Positions 1 to 8,818 of a stretch of 64,000 nt of DNA are shown here, one piece after another. The notes under the pieces were generated by a model. It searched no databases and had not been told where the DNA came from. It saw nothing but the letters and a program-made list of their open reading frames with translations. Made by a program: the position numbers and the translations under genes. Numbering within the stretch: the stretch's first letter is position 1; each line of letters begins with the position of its first letter. The DNA comes from Guyparkeria hydrothermalis (GTDB lineage: Bacteria > Pseudomonadota > Gammaproteobacteria > Halothiobacillales > Halothiobacillaceae): positions 1,240,001-1,304,000 of the forward strand of contig NZ_JAJSED010000001.1 of assembly GCF_023555385.1 (NCBI RefSeq), written 5' to 3'.

Positions 1-2
1 TC

Positions 3-983
3 TTCCGACAACTCCTCGCCCAGCCGATCGAGGCCGGTGGCCCATCCGCCCGGGAATGGCTCAAGGCCGAGTACCGTCGACTCGACCGGATCGGCAACCC
101 CGACCGTCGCCGTCAGGAGGCTCGCGCGACACTGGAACGGCTGCGCGCATGGATCGGCCGCACCGAACTTCCCGCCGGCTTTCTGCGTGCACTGCGCGCC
201 GCGCTGACCGGAACATTCGGAACTGCCGATACCGACGGCATCTTCGTCCGGAGCGACACCAACGTCGAGGATCTGCCGGGATTCAGCGGCGCCGGCCTGA
301 ATCGCACCGTAGCCCATGTCGTCGGGTTCGAATCGATCGTGGCCGCCATCCGCGAGGTCTGGGCCTCGCCATTTACCGAACGGGCCTTCGCATGGCGACA
401 AGCGCGCATGGACAGCCCCGAACACGTCTACCCCTCCGTCCTGCTACAGGCGACGGTGCCGGTGGACAAGTCGGGAGTGATGGTGACGGTCGATCTCGAC
501 AGCGGCGACCCGCACTGGCTGAGCGTCGCCACCAGCGAGGGCCTGGGGGGTGTCGTCGAGGGACAGGCCGCCGAGGAGCTGCGCATCCACCGTCAAACCG
601 GCGCCGTGCGCCTGCTGAGCGAGGCAACTGCCCCCTATCGCCGCGAGGCAGTCGCCAGCGGCGGGTTGCGGCAAGTGCGGGCCGCGGGTCCGTCACGCCT
701 GTTGAGCGAGGGGGAAATCGAACGCCTGCGGGCGCTGGCGAATGATGTCGACCGCCGCTCGTTGGTGACCGGAGAGGACGGGTCGCCCGCACCGGCGGAC
801 ATCGAGTTCGGCTTCGTTGACGGCCGGCTGGCGCTGTTCCAGACCCGCCCGCTGGTTGAGAACCGCCACGCCCGGGCGAGCGCCTATCTGGCCGACATGG
901 ACGCCCCGCTCCGGCACGGCCGCCCGACGCATGTCACCTTATCCGAACCGCCGCGCAGCGGTCCGTTCGGCGGCGCCCCATGA
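3..983 (+). CDS. PEP/pyruvate-binding (PPDK_N-like) domain protein, 5'-truncated
   Basis: The gene enters from outside the window; 326 residues are visible in frame 3. The segment FVRSDTNVEDLPGFSGAG (near residue 90 of the visible part) and the closing motif IEFGFVDGRLALFQTRPLVE are typical of the ATP-binding domain of PEP synthase and pyruvate phosphate dikinase, which phosphorylates a swivelling histidine domain. Here the protein stops about 35 residues after that motif, so no phosphohistidine or PEP-binding domain follows. It is therefore a stand-alone nucleotide-binding domain protein, or one whose extra domains lie upstream. A serine hydrolase gene starts 40 bases downstream on the same strand. 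Substrate unknown. Confidence 0.8.
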   Translation, partial: FRQLLAQPIEAGGPSAREWLKAEYRRLDRIGNPDRRRQEARATLERLRAWIGRTELPAGFLRALRAALTGTFGTADTDGIFVRSDTNVEDLPGFSGAGLNRTVAHVVGFESIVAAIREVWASPFTERAFAWRQARMDSPEHVYPSVLLQATVPVDKSGVMVTVDLDSGDPHWLSVATSEGLGGVVEGQAAEELRIHRQTGAVRLLSEATAPYRREAVASGGLRQVRAAGPSRLLSEGEIERLRALANDVDRRSLVTGEDGSPAPADIEFGFVDGRLALFQTRPLVENRHARASAYLADMDAPLRHGRPTHVTLSEPPRSGPFGGAP

Positions 984-1023
984 ACGGCAGGCACCATCCT
1001 GTGCACTGGCCTACGCTCAGTTC

Positions 1024-2313
1024 ATGAGCCCGTGGAACGGACAGTCAGCCTCTGGTCGCCTGCCGGGCATCCTGCTCGCCGTATTGGCGGCAGCGATCGC
1101 GCCCGGCACGGTGAGCGCCTACCCACTGGATGCCGCCGAGGAAACCGGCATCGAGCGGCTGACCGGCTATCGTCTGGCCAACGACGGCGTCATCCCGGGC
1201 AATCGGGTCCACCCCGGCGCCCTGCTCGATCGGGATCAGATTCAACTACGACTGACCGATCAGCCCGGCTTCTCGCTGCCGCCGAAAGACCCGGAGCTCA
1301 CCCGGCGAATCGTTGGGCTGCTGGGATCGGATGCACCGCGATACAGCCTCAGCGTCCTCGACATCAGCGATCCCGACGCTCCGCTCTATGCCGAACACAA
1401 CGGCCATGCCCGCCGCACGCCCGGTAGCGTCGGCAAGGTAATGCTGGCCGTCGCCCTGCTGCAGGCAATCGCCGACCGCTACCCAGACGACATCGAGGCC
1501 CGCAAGCGCCTGCTGCGCGAAACGCAGGTGACGGCCGACGAGTTCATCCATTGGGACAGCCACAAGGTGCCGCTGTGGAGCGCCGAGCGACAACGCTTCA
1601 CGCGCCGCCCGCTGCGGGTGGGCGACACCGCCAACCTGTGGACCTATCTCGACTGGACCCTCTCCGCTAGCTCCAATGCCGCGGCCAGCGCGGTGATGAA
1701 GCAGCTAGTGCTGCTCCACTACTTCGGCGACGCCTATCCGGTGCCCCCGGAGCGCGAATCGGAACTGTTCGAGGAGCTGTCGTGGAGCGAGCGGCGCGAG
1801 GTGCTGCTGGACGCCCTGCTCACCCCGCTGGCGCGCAACGGCTTCGACACGGAAACCCTGCGTCAGGGGGCGTTCTTCACCTCGAAAGGCAAGCAGCGCA
1901 TGCCCGGCACCAACAGCCTCGCGACCACGCGAACGCTGATGGAGCTGCTGGTGAAGATGGAAAAGGGTGAGCTGGTGGATGCCTGGTCGAGCCGCGAGCT
2001 GAAACGCCTGCTCTACATCACTCAGCGGCGCATCCGCTATGCCTCGTCACCGGCGCTCCGGGACGCGGCGGTGTACTTCAAGTCCGGCTCGCTCTACAAG
2101 TGCGACCGGGAGAAGAACCCGGACTGCGGTAAGTATCGGGGCAACGTCTACAACTACATGCACTCGGTCGCCATCGTGGAGTCGCCCGCTGGCGACCCCG
2201 ATCACGTCTACCTGGTGACCATGACGTCGAACGTGCTGGGAAGGAATTCCGCGGTCGCCCACCAGACGTTCGCCACCCGGCTCCACCGTCTGCTGACCGG
2301 CTGGCGAGAGTGA
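1024..2313 (+). CDS. Secreted serine hydrolase, beta-lactamase/PBP fold
   Basis: A 429-residue protein if started at the ATG at 1024, which puts a hydrophobic signal-like segment at residues 12-32 ending SAYP. The three active-site motifs of the penicillin-binding/class A beta-lactamase fold can be read: SVGK at 135-138 (SxxK), SSN at 216-218 (SxN) and KSG at 353-355 (K[ST]G). A basic, cysteine-containing stretch (C360, C368) follows the KSG motif. It probably acts in the periplasm on a peptide or ester; penicillin hydrolysis cannot be claimed. It lies 40 bases downstream of the PEP-binding gene and converges with a second hydrolase of the same fold. Confidence 0.8.
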   Translation: MSPWNGQSASGRLPGILLAVLAAAIAPGTVSAYPLDAAEETGIERLTGYRLANDGVIPGNRVHPGALLDRDQIQLRLTDQPGFSLPPKDPELTRRIVGLLGSDAPRYSLSVLDISDPDAPLYAEHNGHARRTPGSVGKVMLAVALLQAIADRYPDDIEARKRLLRETQVTADEFIHWDSHKVPLWSAERQRFTRRPLRVGDTANLWTYLDWTLSASSNAAASAVMKQLVLLHYFGDAYPVPPERESELFEELSWSERREVLLDALLTPLARNGFDTETLRQGAFFTSKGKQRMPGTNSLATTRTLMELLVKMEKGELVDAWSSRELKRLLYITQRRIRYASSPALRDAAVYFKSGSLYKCDREKNPDCGKYRGNVYNYMHSVAIVESPAGDPDHVYLVTMTSNVLGRNSAVAHQTFATRLHRLLTGWRE

Positions 2314-2339
2314 GAGGCGTGCGGCTGCCCCGTCCCCGA

Positions 2340-3230
2340 TCAGAGACCGGCGGTGCGTACCGGCGACTTGAGGATCAGGCCATCGAGCTCGACGATCAGG
2401 CGCTTGAGCCAGTCACCACCACGAGCATTCCGGGCCAGCGCCACGGCAATGTAGGTCCGCCCACCGTGCTCGACGATCGCGCTGTCGGCGTGCCATTCGC
2501 GCCAGCTGCCGGATTTACGATAGATCTGCGCATCCGGCGCCTCGTGCAGCAGCCCGCCAACAAACTTGTGATTGATGGCCGGCTCACCGAGGATCGACTT
2601 CATCTCCCGCGACCATTTGGGAGAAACCAGGCCGCCGGTCTCGAGCAGGTAGTAGAACCGCGCCACCTGGAAGGTGGTCGCCCCGTGCGAGAGATGGTGC
2701 AGGGGGTCACGCTCGTAGGCCGAGCCGCGACCGTACTCCTTGCCGACCCAAAGCCCGCCGTTGAGCTCCTCGTCGTAGAGGCGATAGCGTGGCGAACGGA
2801 GCACATCGTTGATGTAGTCACGCCCCACTCGGCGGATCATCTCGGTGGCAGCCGAGTTGGAGGACTTCCGGATCATCCGTGTGAGCAGATCGCGGGTTTC
2901 CGCATCCAGTGCCAGTTCGCCCTGATCGATGCGCTGGAAGGCTGCCAGCAGGATGGCGATCTTGGGCAGGCTGGCCGCGTAGAGCATCTCGTCACCGTTG
3001 ACCTCGGCCAGACGCGGCCGCTCGGGATCGGTCACGTCCACCAGGGTCACGGCCAGTTGGCCCGCCGATACGCTGTCGTTCAGTCGCAGTTCGTCCAGCC
3101 GGGCCTCGAGGCGGGCCTGCAGGGTCGGGTCGGCAGCATCGCGCAGGGTGGAGGCATCGGCGGGCAGCGCAGCTTGCGCCGCGCCCCACGCGCTGCCTAC
3201 CAACAACATCATCGCCCACATCAGCCGCAT
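2340..3230 (-). CDS. Secreted serine hydrolase, class A beta-lactamase-like
   Basis: A 296-residue protein. The ATG at 3230 is chosen because GGAGGTGGCC lies directly upstream and it opens a signal peptide (MRLMWAMMLLVGSAWGAAQA). Motifs are SLPK at 87-90, SSN at 123-125, DEELN at 153-157 and KSG at 239-241. DEELN resembles the omega-loop ExELN of class A beta-lactamases but has Asp where the catalytic Glu166 would be. Length and motif spacing fit the serine hydrolases related to class A enzymes. It is convergent with the gene at 1024-2313, and both share the NG-(x)n-SxxK arrangement, so they may be distant paralogues. Role unknown; a cell-wall or periplasmic amidase/esterase is plausible. Confidence 0.8.
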   Translation of the reverse strand: MRLMWAMMLLVGSAWGAAQAALPADASTLRDAADPTLQARLEARLDELRLNDSVSAGQLAVTLVDVTDPERPRLAEVNGDEMLYAASLPKIAILLAAFQRIDQGELALDAETRDLLTRMIRKSSNSAATEMIRRVGRDYINDVLRSPRYRLYDEELNGGLWVGKEYGRGSAYERDPLHHLSHGATTFQVARFYYLLETGGLVSPKWSREMKSILGEPAINHKFVGGLLHEAPDAQIYRKSGSWREWHADSAIVEHGGRTYIAVALARNARGGDWLKRLIVELDGLILKSPVRTAGL

Positions 3231-3335
3231 GGCCACCTCCTGACCGGAGCCGGTCGGAATCAAACACAAAATCTCCGCCACAATACCGCACTTTTGCCGT
3301 AAAGTCATGGTGATAGCTCGACGGAGGGACCCCGT

Positions 3336-4607
3336 GTGAATCTGCTGCCGCGCCATGAAACCTCGCTGACGCTGCGCCGCGTGCTGCTGTTCACGAACTT
3401 CTTTCTGATCATCGCCGCGGTGTACCACCTCAAGCCGGCGAGCCGCTCGCTGTTCCTCAGTGCACTGGGTGCCGATGCCCTGCCTTGGGTCTGGATTGCT
3501 ACGGCCATCGCGCTCGGACTGACCATCGGGCTCTACCACCGTCTGATTGCGCGCTTCTCGCGCATCCATGTGGTGCTCGGCACCTGCACGATCGTCATCG
3601 GGGTGCTGCTGGCACTCTACCCATTGATCGACAATGGCGGCTTCGCGCCCGCGTTCGCGTTCTATGTCTTCGTCGACATGACCAGCGTGATCCTGGTGGA
3701 GCAGTTCTGGAGCCTGACCAACAGCATGTCCACCACGCGCGAGGGCAAGCGCTGGTACGGCTTCATCGCGACCGGCGGGCTGGTCGGCGGGGTTGTCGGC
3801 GGGATCGCGTCGAGCGCGTGGATCCGTCAGTTCGGTCTGGAAACGATGGACCTGCTTCCCATCGGGGCGGCCCTGTTCGGGTTGCTGGCCCTGCTCACCC
3901 TGCTTATGGGGCGCCTGGGCCTGTACACCGAGAAGCACGGCGTGGACAGTCACGTCAGCCCATCGACAGGCGACTGGCGCGCGATCCTGCATCACCGATA
4001 CCTGCTGCTGATCGCCCTGATCCTGCTGCTCGCCCAGATGGCCGAGCCGATCATCGAGTATCAGTTCATGAAGGTGGTCGAGGCGACCATCACTGACCGG
4101 GACGCGCGCACCGCCTATCTGGGCGCGTTCTTCAGCGTACTCAGCGCGGTGGCCATCGGCATCAACCTGCTGATCACGCCGCTAATCCACCGCTGGCTCG
4201 GCGCGCTTGGCGGCCTGTTCGTCCAACCGCTCGCCGTGCTGGCCGGCAGCCTCTGGTTCATGTCGCAGGCCACGCTGCAGGCGGGCGCTTTTCTCAAGAT
4301 CGCCGACCGCGGCCTGTCCTACTCGATCAACCGCGCCTCCAAAGAGCTCCTGTACGTCCCGATCGCGCCATTGCTGATGTTCCGTGCCAAGGCCTGGATC
4401 GACATGTTCGGCTACCGGCTGTTCAAGGTGACCGGCTCGCTGCTGATCCTGCTGCTCACGCAGTGGATCCCTTGGCCGCTCGAGGCGGCCGGCCTGGCGT
4501 GGCTGGTGCTCGGCATCTGTCTGGTGTGGATGCTCGTATTGACCCGGCTGGGCACCCGCTACCGAGATCTACTGGAGCGGGCCGAGACAATCCACCGCAA
4601 TTCATGA
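3336..4607 (+). CDS. Nucleotide-translocase-like (Npt/NTT, MFS superfamily) membrane protein
   Basis: A 423-residue polytopic membrane protein with about 11-12 hydrophobic segments. The GTG start at 3336 follows CGGAGGGA at a spacing of about 7. The N-terminus (HLKPASRSLFLSALGADALP), the EQFWSLTNSMSTTREGKRWYG stretch and the RASKELLYVPI stretch resemble the ATP/ADP translocase-like carriers found in obligate intracellular bacteria and, in shorter form, in free-living proteobacteria. True NTT proteins are nearer 500 residues, so this belongs to the shorter branch and nucleotide transport is not proven. It is followed by a bidirectional terminator. A generic MFS carrier is the alternative. Confidence 0.7.
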   Translation: MNLLPRHETSLTLRRVLLFTNFFLIIAAVYHLKPASRSLFLSALGADALPWVWIATAIALGLTIGLYHRLIARFSRIHVVLGTCTIVIGVLLALYPLIDNGGFAPAFAFYVFVDMTSVILVEQFWSLTNSMSTTREGKRWYGFIATGGLVGGVVGGIASSAWIRQFGLETMDLLPIGAALFGLLALLTLLMGRLGLYTEKHGVDSHVSPSTGDWRAILHHRYLLLIALILLLAQMAEPIIEYQFMKVVEATITDRDARTAYLGAFFSVLSAVAIGINLLITPLIHRWLGALGGLFVQPLAVLAGSLWFMSQATLQAGAFLKIADRGLSYSINRASKELLYVPIAPLLMFRAKAWIDMFGYRLFKVTGSLLILLLTQWIPWPLEAAGLAWLVLGICLVWMLVLTRLGTRYRDLLERAETIHRNS

Positions 4608-4625
4608 GGGTCTCTCGCCGGGCAT

Positions 4626-4657
4626 GAAAAAACCCGGCTCCAGGGGCCGGGTCTTTT
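4626..4657. terminator. Bidirectional rho-independent terminator
   Basis: A 7-bp stem ACCCGGC/GCCGGGT with a 7-base loop, an A6 run on the left and CTTTT on the right. It separates the convergent plus-strand carrier gene and minus-strand slipin gene and could end both transcripts. Confidence 0.85.
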
Positions 4658-4682
4658 GTCCGCAGGCTTTGCCGGGCGGTCG

Positions 4683-5471
4683 TCAGCCCTCCCCACGCCC
4701 CTTCGGCGTAAAGTGTTCCGCGAACTGCTGGAAGGCGCCGGTGAGCTCCATTGGCAGCGGGAAGAAGATCGAACTGGTCTTGCCGCTGGTCGACATGTCC
4801 GCCATGGTCTGCAGGTAGCGCAGCTGCAGCGCCGCCGGGCTCTCCTCCATCATCCTCGCGGCATTGACGAGTTGCTCGGCAGCCTGGAATTCGCCCTCGG
4901 CGTGAATAACCTTGGCGCGCCGCTCCCGCTCGGCCTCGGCCTGGCGGGCGATCGCGCGGATCATGGACTCGTCCAGGTCGACGTGCTTGATCTCGACGTT
5001 GGTGACTTTGATGCCCCAGGCATCCGTCTGCTGGTCGAGGATGCCCTGGATGTCGTTGTTGAGCTTGTCGCGCTCGGAGAGCATTTCGTCGAGGTCGTGC
5101 TTGCCGAGCACCGACCGCAACGTGGTCTGTGCGAGCTGGCTGGTGGCGGCGTAGTAGTTCTCCACCTGGATCACCGCCTTCTCCGAATCGACCACCCGGA
5201 AGTAGAGCACCGCATTGACCCGCACGGTGACGTTGTCCTGCGAGATCACATCCTGACTGGGGACATCGAGAGTGATGATGCGCAGGTCGACCTTGACCAT
5301 CTGCTGGATCACCGGCACGACGATGATCAGACCGGGCCCTTTCACCCGCTGGAACCGGCCGAGAAAGAACACCACGCCGCGCTCGTACTCGCGCAGCACC
5401 CTGAGCGACATCGCGATGATCGCGACCAGGATGATCAGTGGCACCACCAGAACACCGAAATTACCGAGCAT
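4683..5471 (-). CDS. Slipin (stomatin-like SPFH protein)
   Basis: 262 residues with one N-terminal membrane anchor (residues 4-22), then an SPFH/band-7 domain ([41 protein letters not shown]). A charged coiled-coil follows ([20 protein letters not shown]). This is the prokaryotic stomatin (slipin) arrangement; such proteins form oligomeric membrane microdomain scaffolds and are often the partner of an NfeD membrane protease. Here the NfeD gene lies immediately upstream on the same strand with a 50-base gap, so the two are probably co-transcribed. The C-terminus (FTPKGRGEG) is short. HflC is a less likely alternative because no hflK gene is adjacent. Confidence 0.9.
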   Translation of the reverse strand: MLGNFGVLVVPLIILVAIIAMSLRVLREYERGVVFFLGRFQRVKGPGLIIVVPVIQQMVKVDLRIITLDVPSQDVISQDNVTVRVNAVLYFRVVDSEKAVIQVENYYAATSQLAQTTLRSVLGKHDLDEMLSERDKLNNDIQGILDQQTDAWGIKVTNVEIKHVDLDESMIRAIARQAEAERERRAKVIHAEGEFQAAEQLVNAARMMEESPAALQLRYLQTMADMSTSGKTSSIFFPLPMELTGAFQQFAEHFTPKGRGEG

Positions 5472-5521
5472 CGTCCGTCTCCTCCCGGGGCCCTCGGCCC
5501 TTCGTTATCGTCTCGTCGTCA

Positions 5522-6910
5522 CTATTCCACCGGCTCGACGGTCAGCGTCAGCCCGTCGATGGCCACCACCCGTACCGTCTGCCCGGAGCGGACCGGCGAA
5601 CGGGTGCGCGCATTCCACAGCTCGCTGTGCACCCACACCCGGCCGGTGGCGGAAAAGTCCTCGCGCGCCGTACCTTCCATGCCCACCATTTCCTCGTAAC
5701 CGGTGGCCGGCTTCTTGCGCCGCACGTCGAGAAAGCGGCCCAGCACCCAGATGGAGAAGCCGGCGATGCCGAGCGCAACGCCGATGATCAGTGGCAGGGC
5801 AATATTCAGGTTGGGGTCGTCCCAGAGCATGATGGATCCCGCGGTGAAAGCGGCCAGGCCGCCGATGCCAAGCGCGCCGAAACTGGGCACGAACGCCTCG
5901 GCGATCATGAACACAATACCCAGCAGAATCAGTGCCAGGCCCGCGTAGTTGAGTGGCATCACCTGCAGGGCGAAGAAGGCCAGGATGAGCGCGATCGAGC
6001 CGATCGTCCCGGGCACGATTGCGCCGGGGTTGGCCAGCTCGAAGATGATGCCGTAGATCCCGATCAGGAGCAGGATATACGCGATATTGGGATTGGTGAT
6101 CACGGCGAGCAGCTCGGCGCGCCAGCCCGGGTCCTTGCGCACCACCTCGAGGTCGTCGGTCGAGAGCGTCCGTGGCGTTCCGCCGACCAGCGCCTCGCGG
6201 CCGTCGAGCTGGGCAAGCAGATCGGAAACGTCCTTGGCGACGATGTCGATCACATTCTGCTCGAGTGCCTCGCGCGCCCCGAGATTGGCGCCTTCGCGAA
6301 CCGCCTTCTCGGCCCAGTCGGCGTTGCGCCCGTGACGCTCCGCCAGCCCACGGATGTAGGCGACCGCGTCCTCGAGCACCTTGCGCTCCATGGCACTACC
6401 CGCCTTGGCGGGCTCCTCCTCGCCATTGCCATTGCCGCCCTCATCCGGCGACGGCATGCCGGGCAGGCCACCGCCGCCGATCTGAACCGGCGTGGCCGAG
6501 CCGAGGTTGGTCGATGGCGTCATCGCCGCCACCGGCGAACCGTAGAGTATGTAGGTGCCAGCACTGGCGGCCCGTGCCCCGGCCGGGTGGACGTAGCTCG
6601 CTACCGGTACGCGGGCCTGGAGAATCGCCTGGATGATCGACCGCATGCTGGAATCGAGGCCGCCGGGCGTATCGAGTTGCAGGACGACCAATTCGGCCCC
6701 GGACGTCTCCGCCGATTCGATACCGCGCATGACGTAATCGGCAGTCGCCGGCGTGATCGCATCCTGCACCGTCAGCAGGATCGCCTCGCGCTGGCGATCC
6801 TGGGCCGTGGCGGCAATCAGCCAGACCAGCCCGGCCAAGGCCACCAGCACCCACGCGAACCAGCGCCATGCGATCCGGAACCTTTTTCCCTCGTGGGATG
6901 CTGCCTGCAT
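5522..6910 (-). CDS. NfeD-family membrane serine protease (ClpP class)
   Basis: 462 residues from the ATG at 6910, which opens a transmembrane segment (WFAWVLVALAGLVWLI). The N-terminal half is a ClpP-like protease domain: LQLDTPGGLDSSMRSI is the oxyanion region and the serine of GARAASAGTYI is the likely nucleophile. Several membrane helices follow (residues about 270-400), then a C-terminal OB-fold NfeD domain (GMEGTAREDF to VEPVE). Known relatives cleave stomatin partners in the membrane, and the downstream slipin fits that. A Gly/Asn/Glu-rich linker (DEGGNGNGEEEP) sits inside the protease domain. An alternative ATG at 6981 would add 24 residues but has no better ribosome-binding site. Confidence 0.88.
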   Translation of the reverse strand: MQAASHEGKRFRIAWRWFAWVLVALAGLVWLIAATAQDRQREAILLTVQDAITPATADYVMRGIESAETSGAELVVLQLDTPGGLDSSMRSIIQAILQARVPVASYVHPAGARAASAGTYILYGSPVAAMTPSTNLGSATPVQIGGGGLPGMPSPDEGGNGNGEEEPAKAGSAMERKVLEDAVAYIRGLAERHGRNADWAEKAVREGANLGAREALEQNVIDIVAKDVSDLLAQLDGREALVGGTPRTLSTDDLEVVRKDPGWRAELLAVITNPNIAYILLLIGIYGIIFELANPGAIVPGTIGSIALILAFFALQVMPLNYAGLALILLGIVFMIAEAFVPSFGALGIGGLAAFTAGSIMLWDDPNLNIALPLIIGVALGIAGFSIWVLGRFLDVRRKKPATGYEEMVGMEGTAREDFSATGRVWVHSELWNARTRSPVRSGQTVRVVAIDGLTLTVEPVE

Positions 6911-7015
6911 GCCGAATACCCGTCTCCTTACTTCCGTCACCGACCGCAATGACGGCCGGAACCCGACACCAGCATAGGTCATTGATCTGTCCCGGGCAGG
7001 AACGCCCCGTCCACG

Positions 7016-7044
7016 AAAAAGGCCGCCCATGGGCGGCCTCTTTT
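7016..7044. terminator. Rho-independent terminator after moaA (bidirectional form)
   Basis: The self-complementary stem GGCCGCC-CATG-GGCGGCC is flanked by A5 on the left and TCTTTT on the right. Reading the minus strand it lies 20 bases after the moaA stop codon and gives a T5 tract. Confidence 0.88.
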
Positions 7045-7066
7045 ACCGAGTGTCGAGAGACAGCCG

Positions 7067-8053
7067 TCAGCCGCCGGTCATCGACATGAAGCGGACCACT
7101 TTCTCGGGTTTTTCGGTGAACTCGTGGCGCTCGGGCTTGAGAGCGATCGCCTGCATCAGCGCCTCCTTGAGCTCGTCGTCGGGAATGCCCTTTCGCAGCA
7201 GCGGGCGGAAGGAAAAGCTCTCCTCCTGTCCCAGGCACATGTACATGGTGCCGTCGCAGGACAGGCGCACGCGGTTGCATGTCTCACAGAAATGGTCGGA
7301 CATCGGGGTAATGAAACCGACCATGGTCTCGGTACCCGCCACCTGCAGGTAGCGCGCCGGACCGGCGCCGGTGACCGAGTTGACTGCGGGAATCAGGTCG
7401 TATTTCGCCTTGAGGCGCTTCTTGACGTCCTGCAGGCTGACGTAGCGATCGATGGCGTCGCGGCCGGTCTCGCCCATCGGCATGGTCTCGATCATGCGCA
7501 GGCTGAAACCGTTGTCGATGCAGTAGTCGAGCAGATCTTCCATGTCGTGCTCGTTGAGGTCCTTCATCACCACGGCATTGATCTTGATCGGATCGAAGCC
7601 GGCATCCTTGGCGGCGGCCAGGCCGTTGAGGACCTTGTCGACCTTGCCTTTGGTGATCGACTTGAAGCGCTCGGGATCGAGTGTGTCGAGGCTGACGTTG
7701 ATCCGATCGGCCCCGGCGGCGCGCAGGGTCTCGGCCATCTTGTTCATGCGGGTGGCGTTGGTCGACAGGGACACGTCCTGAATGCCGGGCATCGACGCGA
7801 CCCGGCCGACAATGTCCTCGATGCCCTTGCGCACCAACGGCTCGCCGCCGGTGATCCGCACATGGGAGAGGCCCATGTCGGCCATCACGCCCACCAGGCG
7901 CTCGATCTCGTCGGGGGTGAGCCAGTGCTCGGGGACCTCGAAGTCCTTGAAGCCCTCGGGCATGCAGTAGAAACAGCGCAGGTCGCAGCGGTCCGTCACG
8001 GACAGCCGCAGGTAGTTGATGGAACGTCCGAAGGGGTCGGTCAACTGCTGCAT
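7067..8053 (-). CDS. moaA: GTP 3',8-cyclase MoaA (radical SAM)
   Basis: 328 residues from the ATG at 8053. MoaA converts GTP to 3',8-cyclo-dihydro-GTP, the first step of molybdopterin synthesis. The radical-SAM cluster cysteines are C23, C27 and C30 (CDLRCFYC), followed by the SAM-binding ITGGEP. The second C-terminal cluster site reads CETCNRVRLSC, and the protein ends in the functional Gly-Gly pair (MTGG). MoaC, which completes the step, is encoded 277 bases upstream on the same strand. The gap holds inverted CATAACG/CGTTATG motifs and may contain a separate moaA promoter. A GTG/ATG further upstream (8080) is possible but less typical. Confidence 0.96.
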   Translation of the reverse strand: MQQLTDPFGRSINYLRLSVTDRCDLRCFYCMPEGFKDFEVPEHWLTPDEIERLVGVMADMGLSHVRITGGEPLVRKGIEDIVGRVASMPGIQDVSLSTNATRMNKMAETLRAAGADRINVSLDTLDPERFKSITKGKVDKVLNGLAAAKDAGFDPIKINAVVMKDLNEHDMEDLLDYCIDNGFSLRMIETMPMGETGRDAIDRYVSLQDVKKRLKAKYDLIPAVNSVTGAGPARYLQVAGTETMVGFITPMSDHFCETCNRVRLSCDGTMYMCLGQEESFSFRPLLRKGIPDDELKEALMQAIALKPERHEFTEKPEKVVRFMSMTGG

Positions 8054-8237
8054 TGTCTTGTCAGCCCTTGCCTGGACCATGCCGACATCCGAGTGGCATG
8101 GGTGTCTGAAAGAAGCGTGACCGGCACGGCGGCCGATCGCGCGGGAATGGGTCCGGCCGGGACCGAGGGGTCGGAATCGGCCTCGACCGGAGCCTGCTAT
8201 GCAGGAGCAAGTGAAACGTGCGTCATGTTCACTTGGA

Positions 8238-8301
8238 CATAACGGTATCAGCCACGCATGAAAATGCAAGCGTTATGGCGAGACAAACCGAACGGATAAC
8301 G
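8238..8301. promoter_or_regulatory. Inverted CATAACG/CGTTATG repeats upstream of moaA
   Basis: In the 277-base gap between moaC and moaA, CATAACG (8238-8244) and CGTTATG (8271-8277) form a 7-bp inverted repeat around an inner GCAT-GAAA-ATGC hairpin. A third ATAACG is at 8296-8301. These hexamers resemble half-sites of the molybdate regulator ModE, but the spacing (19 bases between CGTTAT and ATAACG) differs from the E. coli site as I remember it. An operator or a structured moaA leader are both possible. Confidence 0.35.
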
Positions 8302-8329
8302 CACGATCAACGTGGCCGGCGGCCTGGCG

Positions 8330-8818
8330 TCAGGACGCGGCGTCGGCCTGCCAGTGGCCGCTCTTGCCGCCCCGCTTCTCCAGCAACCGGGTCTGCTCGA
8401 TCACCATGCCGCGATCGACGGCCTTGCACATGTCGTACAGGGTCAGCGCGGCAACCGAGGCAGCGGTCAGCGCCTCCATCTCCACGCCGGTCTGACCGGT
8501 CACGGCACACTCGGCGGTGATGTGCACGGCATGCTGTTCCGGCTCCGGCGTGAGCTCGACCTTCACCTTGGTGAGCATCAGCGGGTGACACATCGGGATC
8601 AGATCGCCGGTGCGCTTGGCCGCCATGATGCCGGCGATCCGCGCGGTGGCGAGTACGTCGCCCTTCTTGTGGCCGCCCGAGAGGATCAGCTCTAGGGTCT
8701 CGGGCTGCATGACGATGCGTGACTCGGCCACGGCGACACGCTGGGTGTGCGCCTTGTCGCCAACGTCGACCATGCGGGCCTCGCCCTTCTCGTCCAGGTG
8801 GGTGAGTGTGCGGCTCAT
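8330..8818 (-). CDS. moaC: Cyclic pyranopterin monophosphate synthase MoaC
   Basis: 162 residues. MoaC turns the MoaA product into cyclic pyranopterin monophosphate. Diagnostic stretches are [16 protein letters not shown] near the N-terminus, [13 protein letters not shown] (the substrate-binding CHP motif), [24 protein letters not shown] and a C-terminal [10 protein letters not shown]. The ATG at 8818 overlaps the moeA stop codon by the ATGA arrangement, so moeA and moaC are translationally coupled. Length matches the family (about 160). Confidence 0.96.
   Translation of the reverse strand: MSRTLTHLDEKGEARMVDVGDKAHTQRVAVAESRIVMQPETLELILSGGHKKGDVLATARIAGIMAAKRTGDLIPMCHPLMLTKVKVELTPEPEQHAVHITAECAVTGQTGVEMEALTAASVAALTLYDMCKAVDRGMVIEQTRLLEKRGGKSGHWQADAAS

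Noticed and set aside
2310-3302. Long plus-strand frame opposite the second serine hydrolase
   Set aside because: It is the antisense of a well-motifed gene and shows no domain; such mirror frames are common throughout this GC-rich window.
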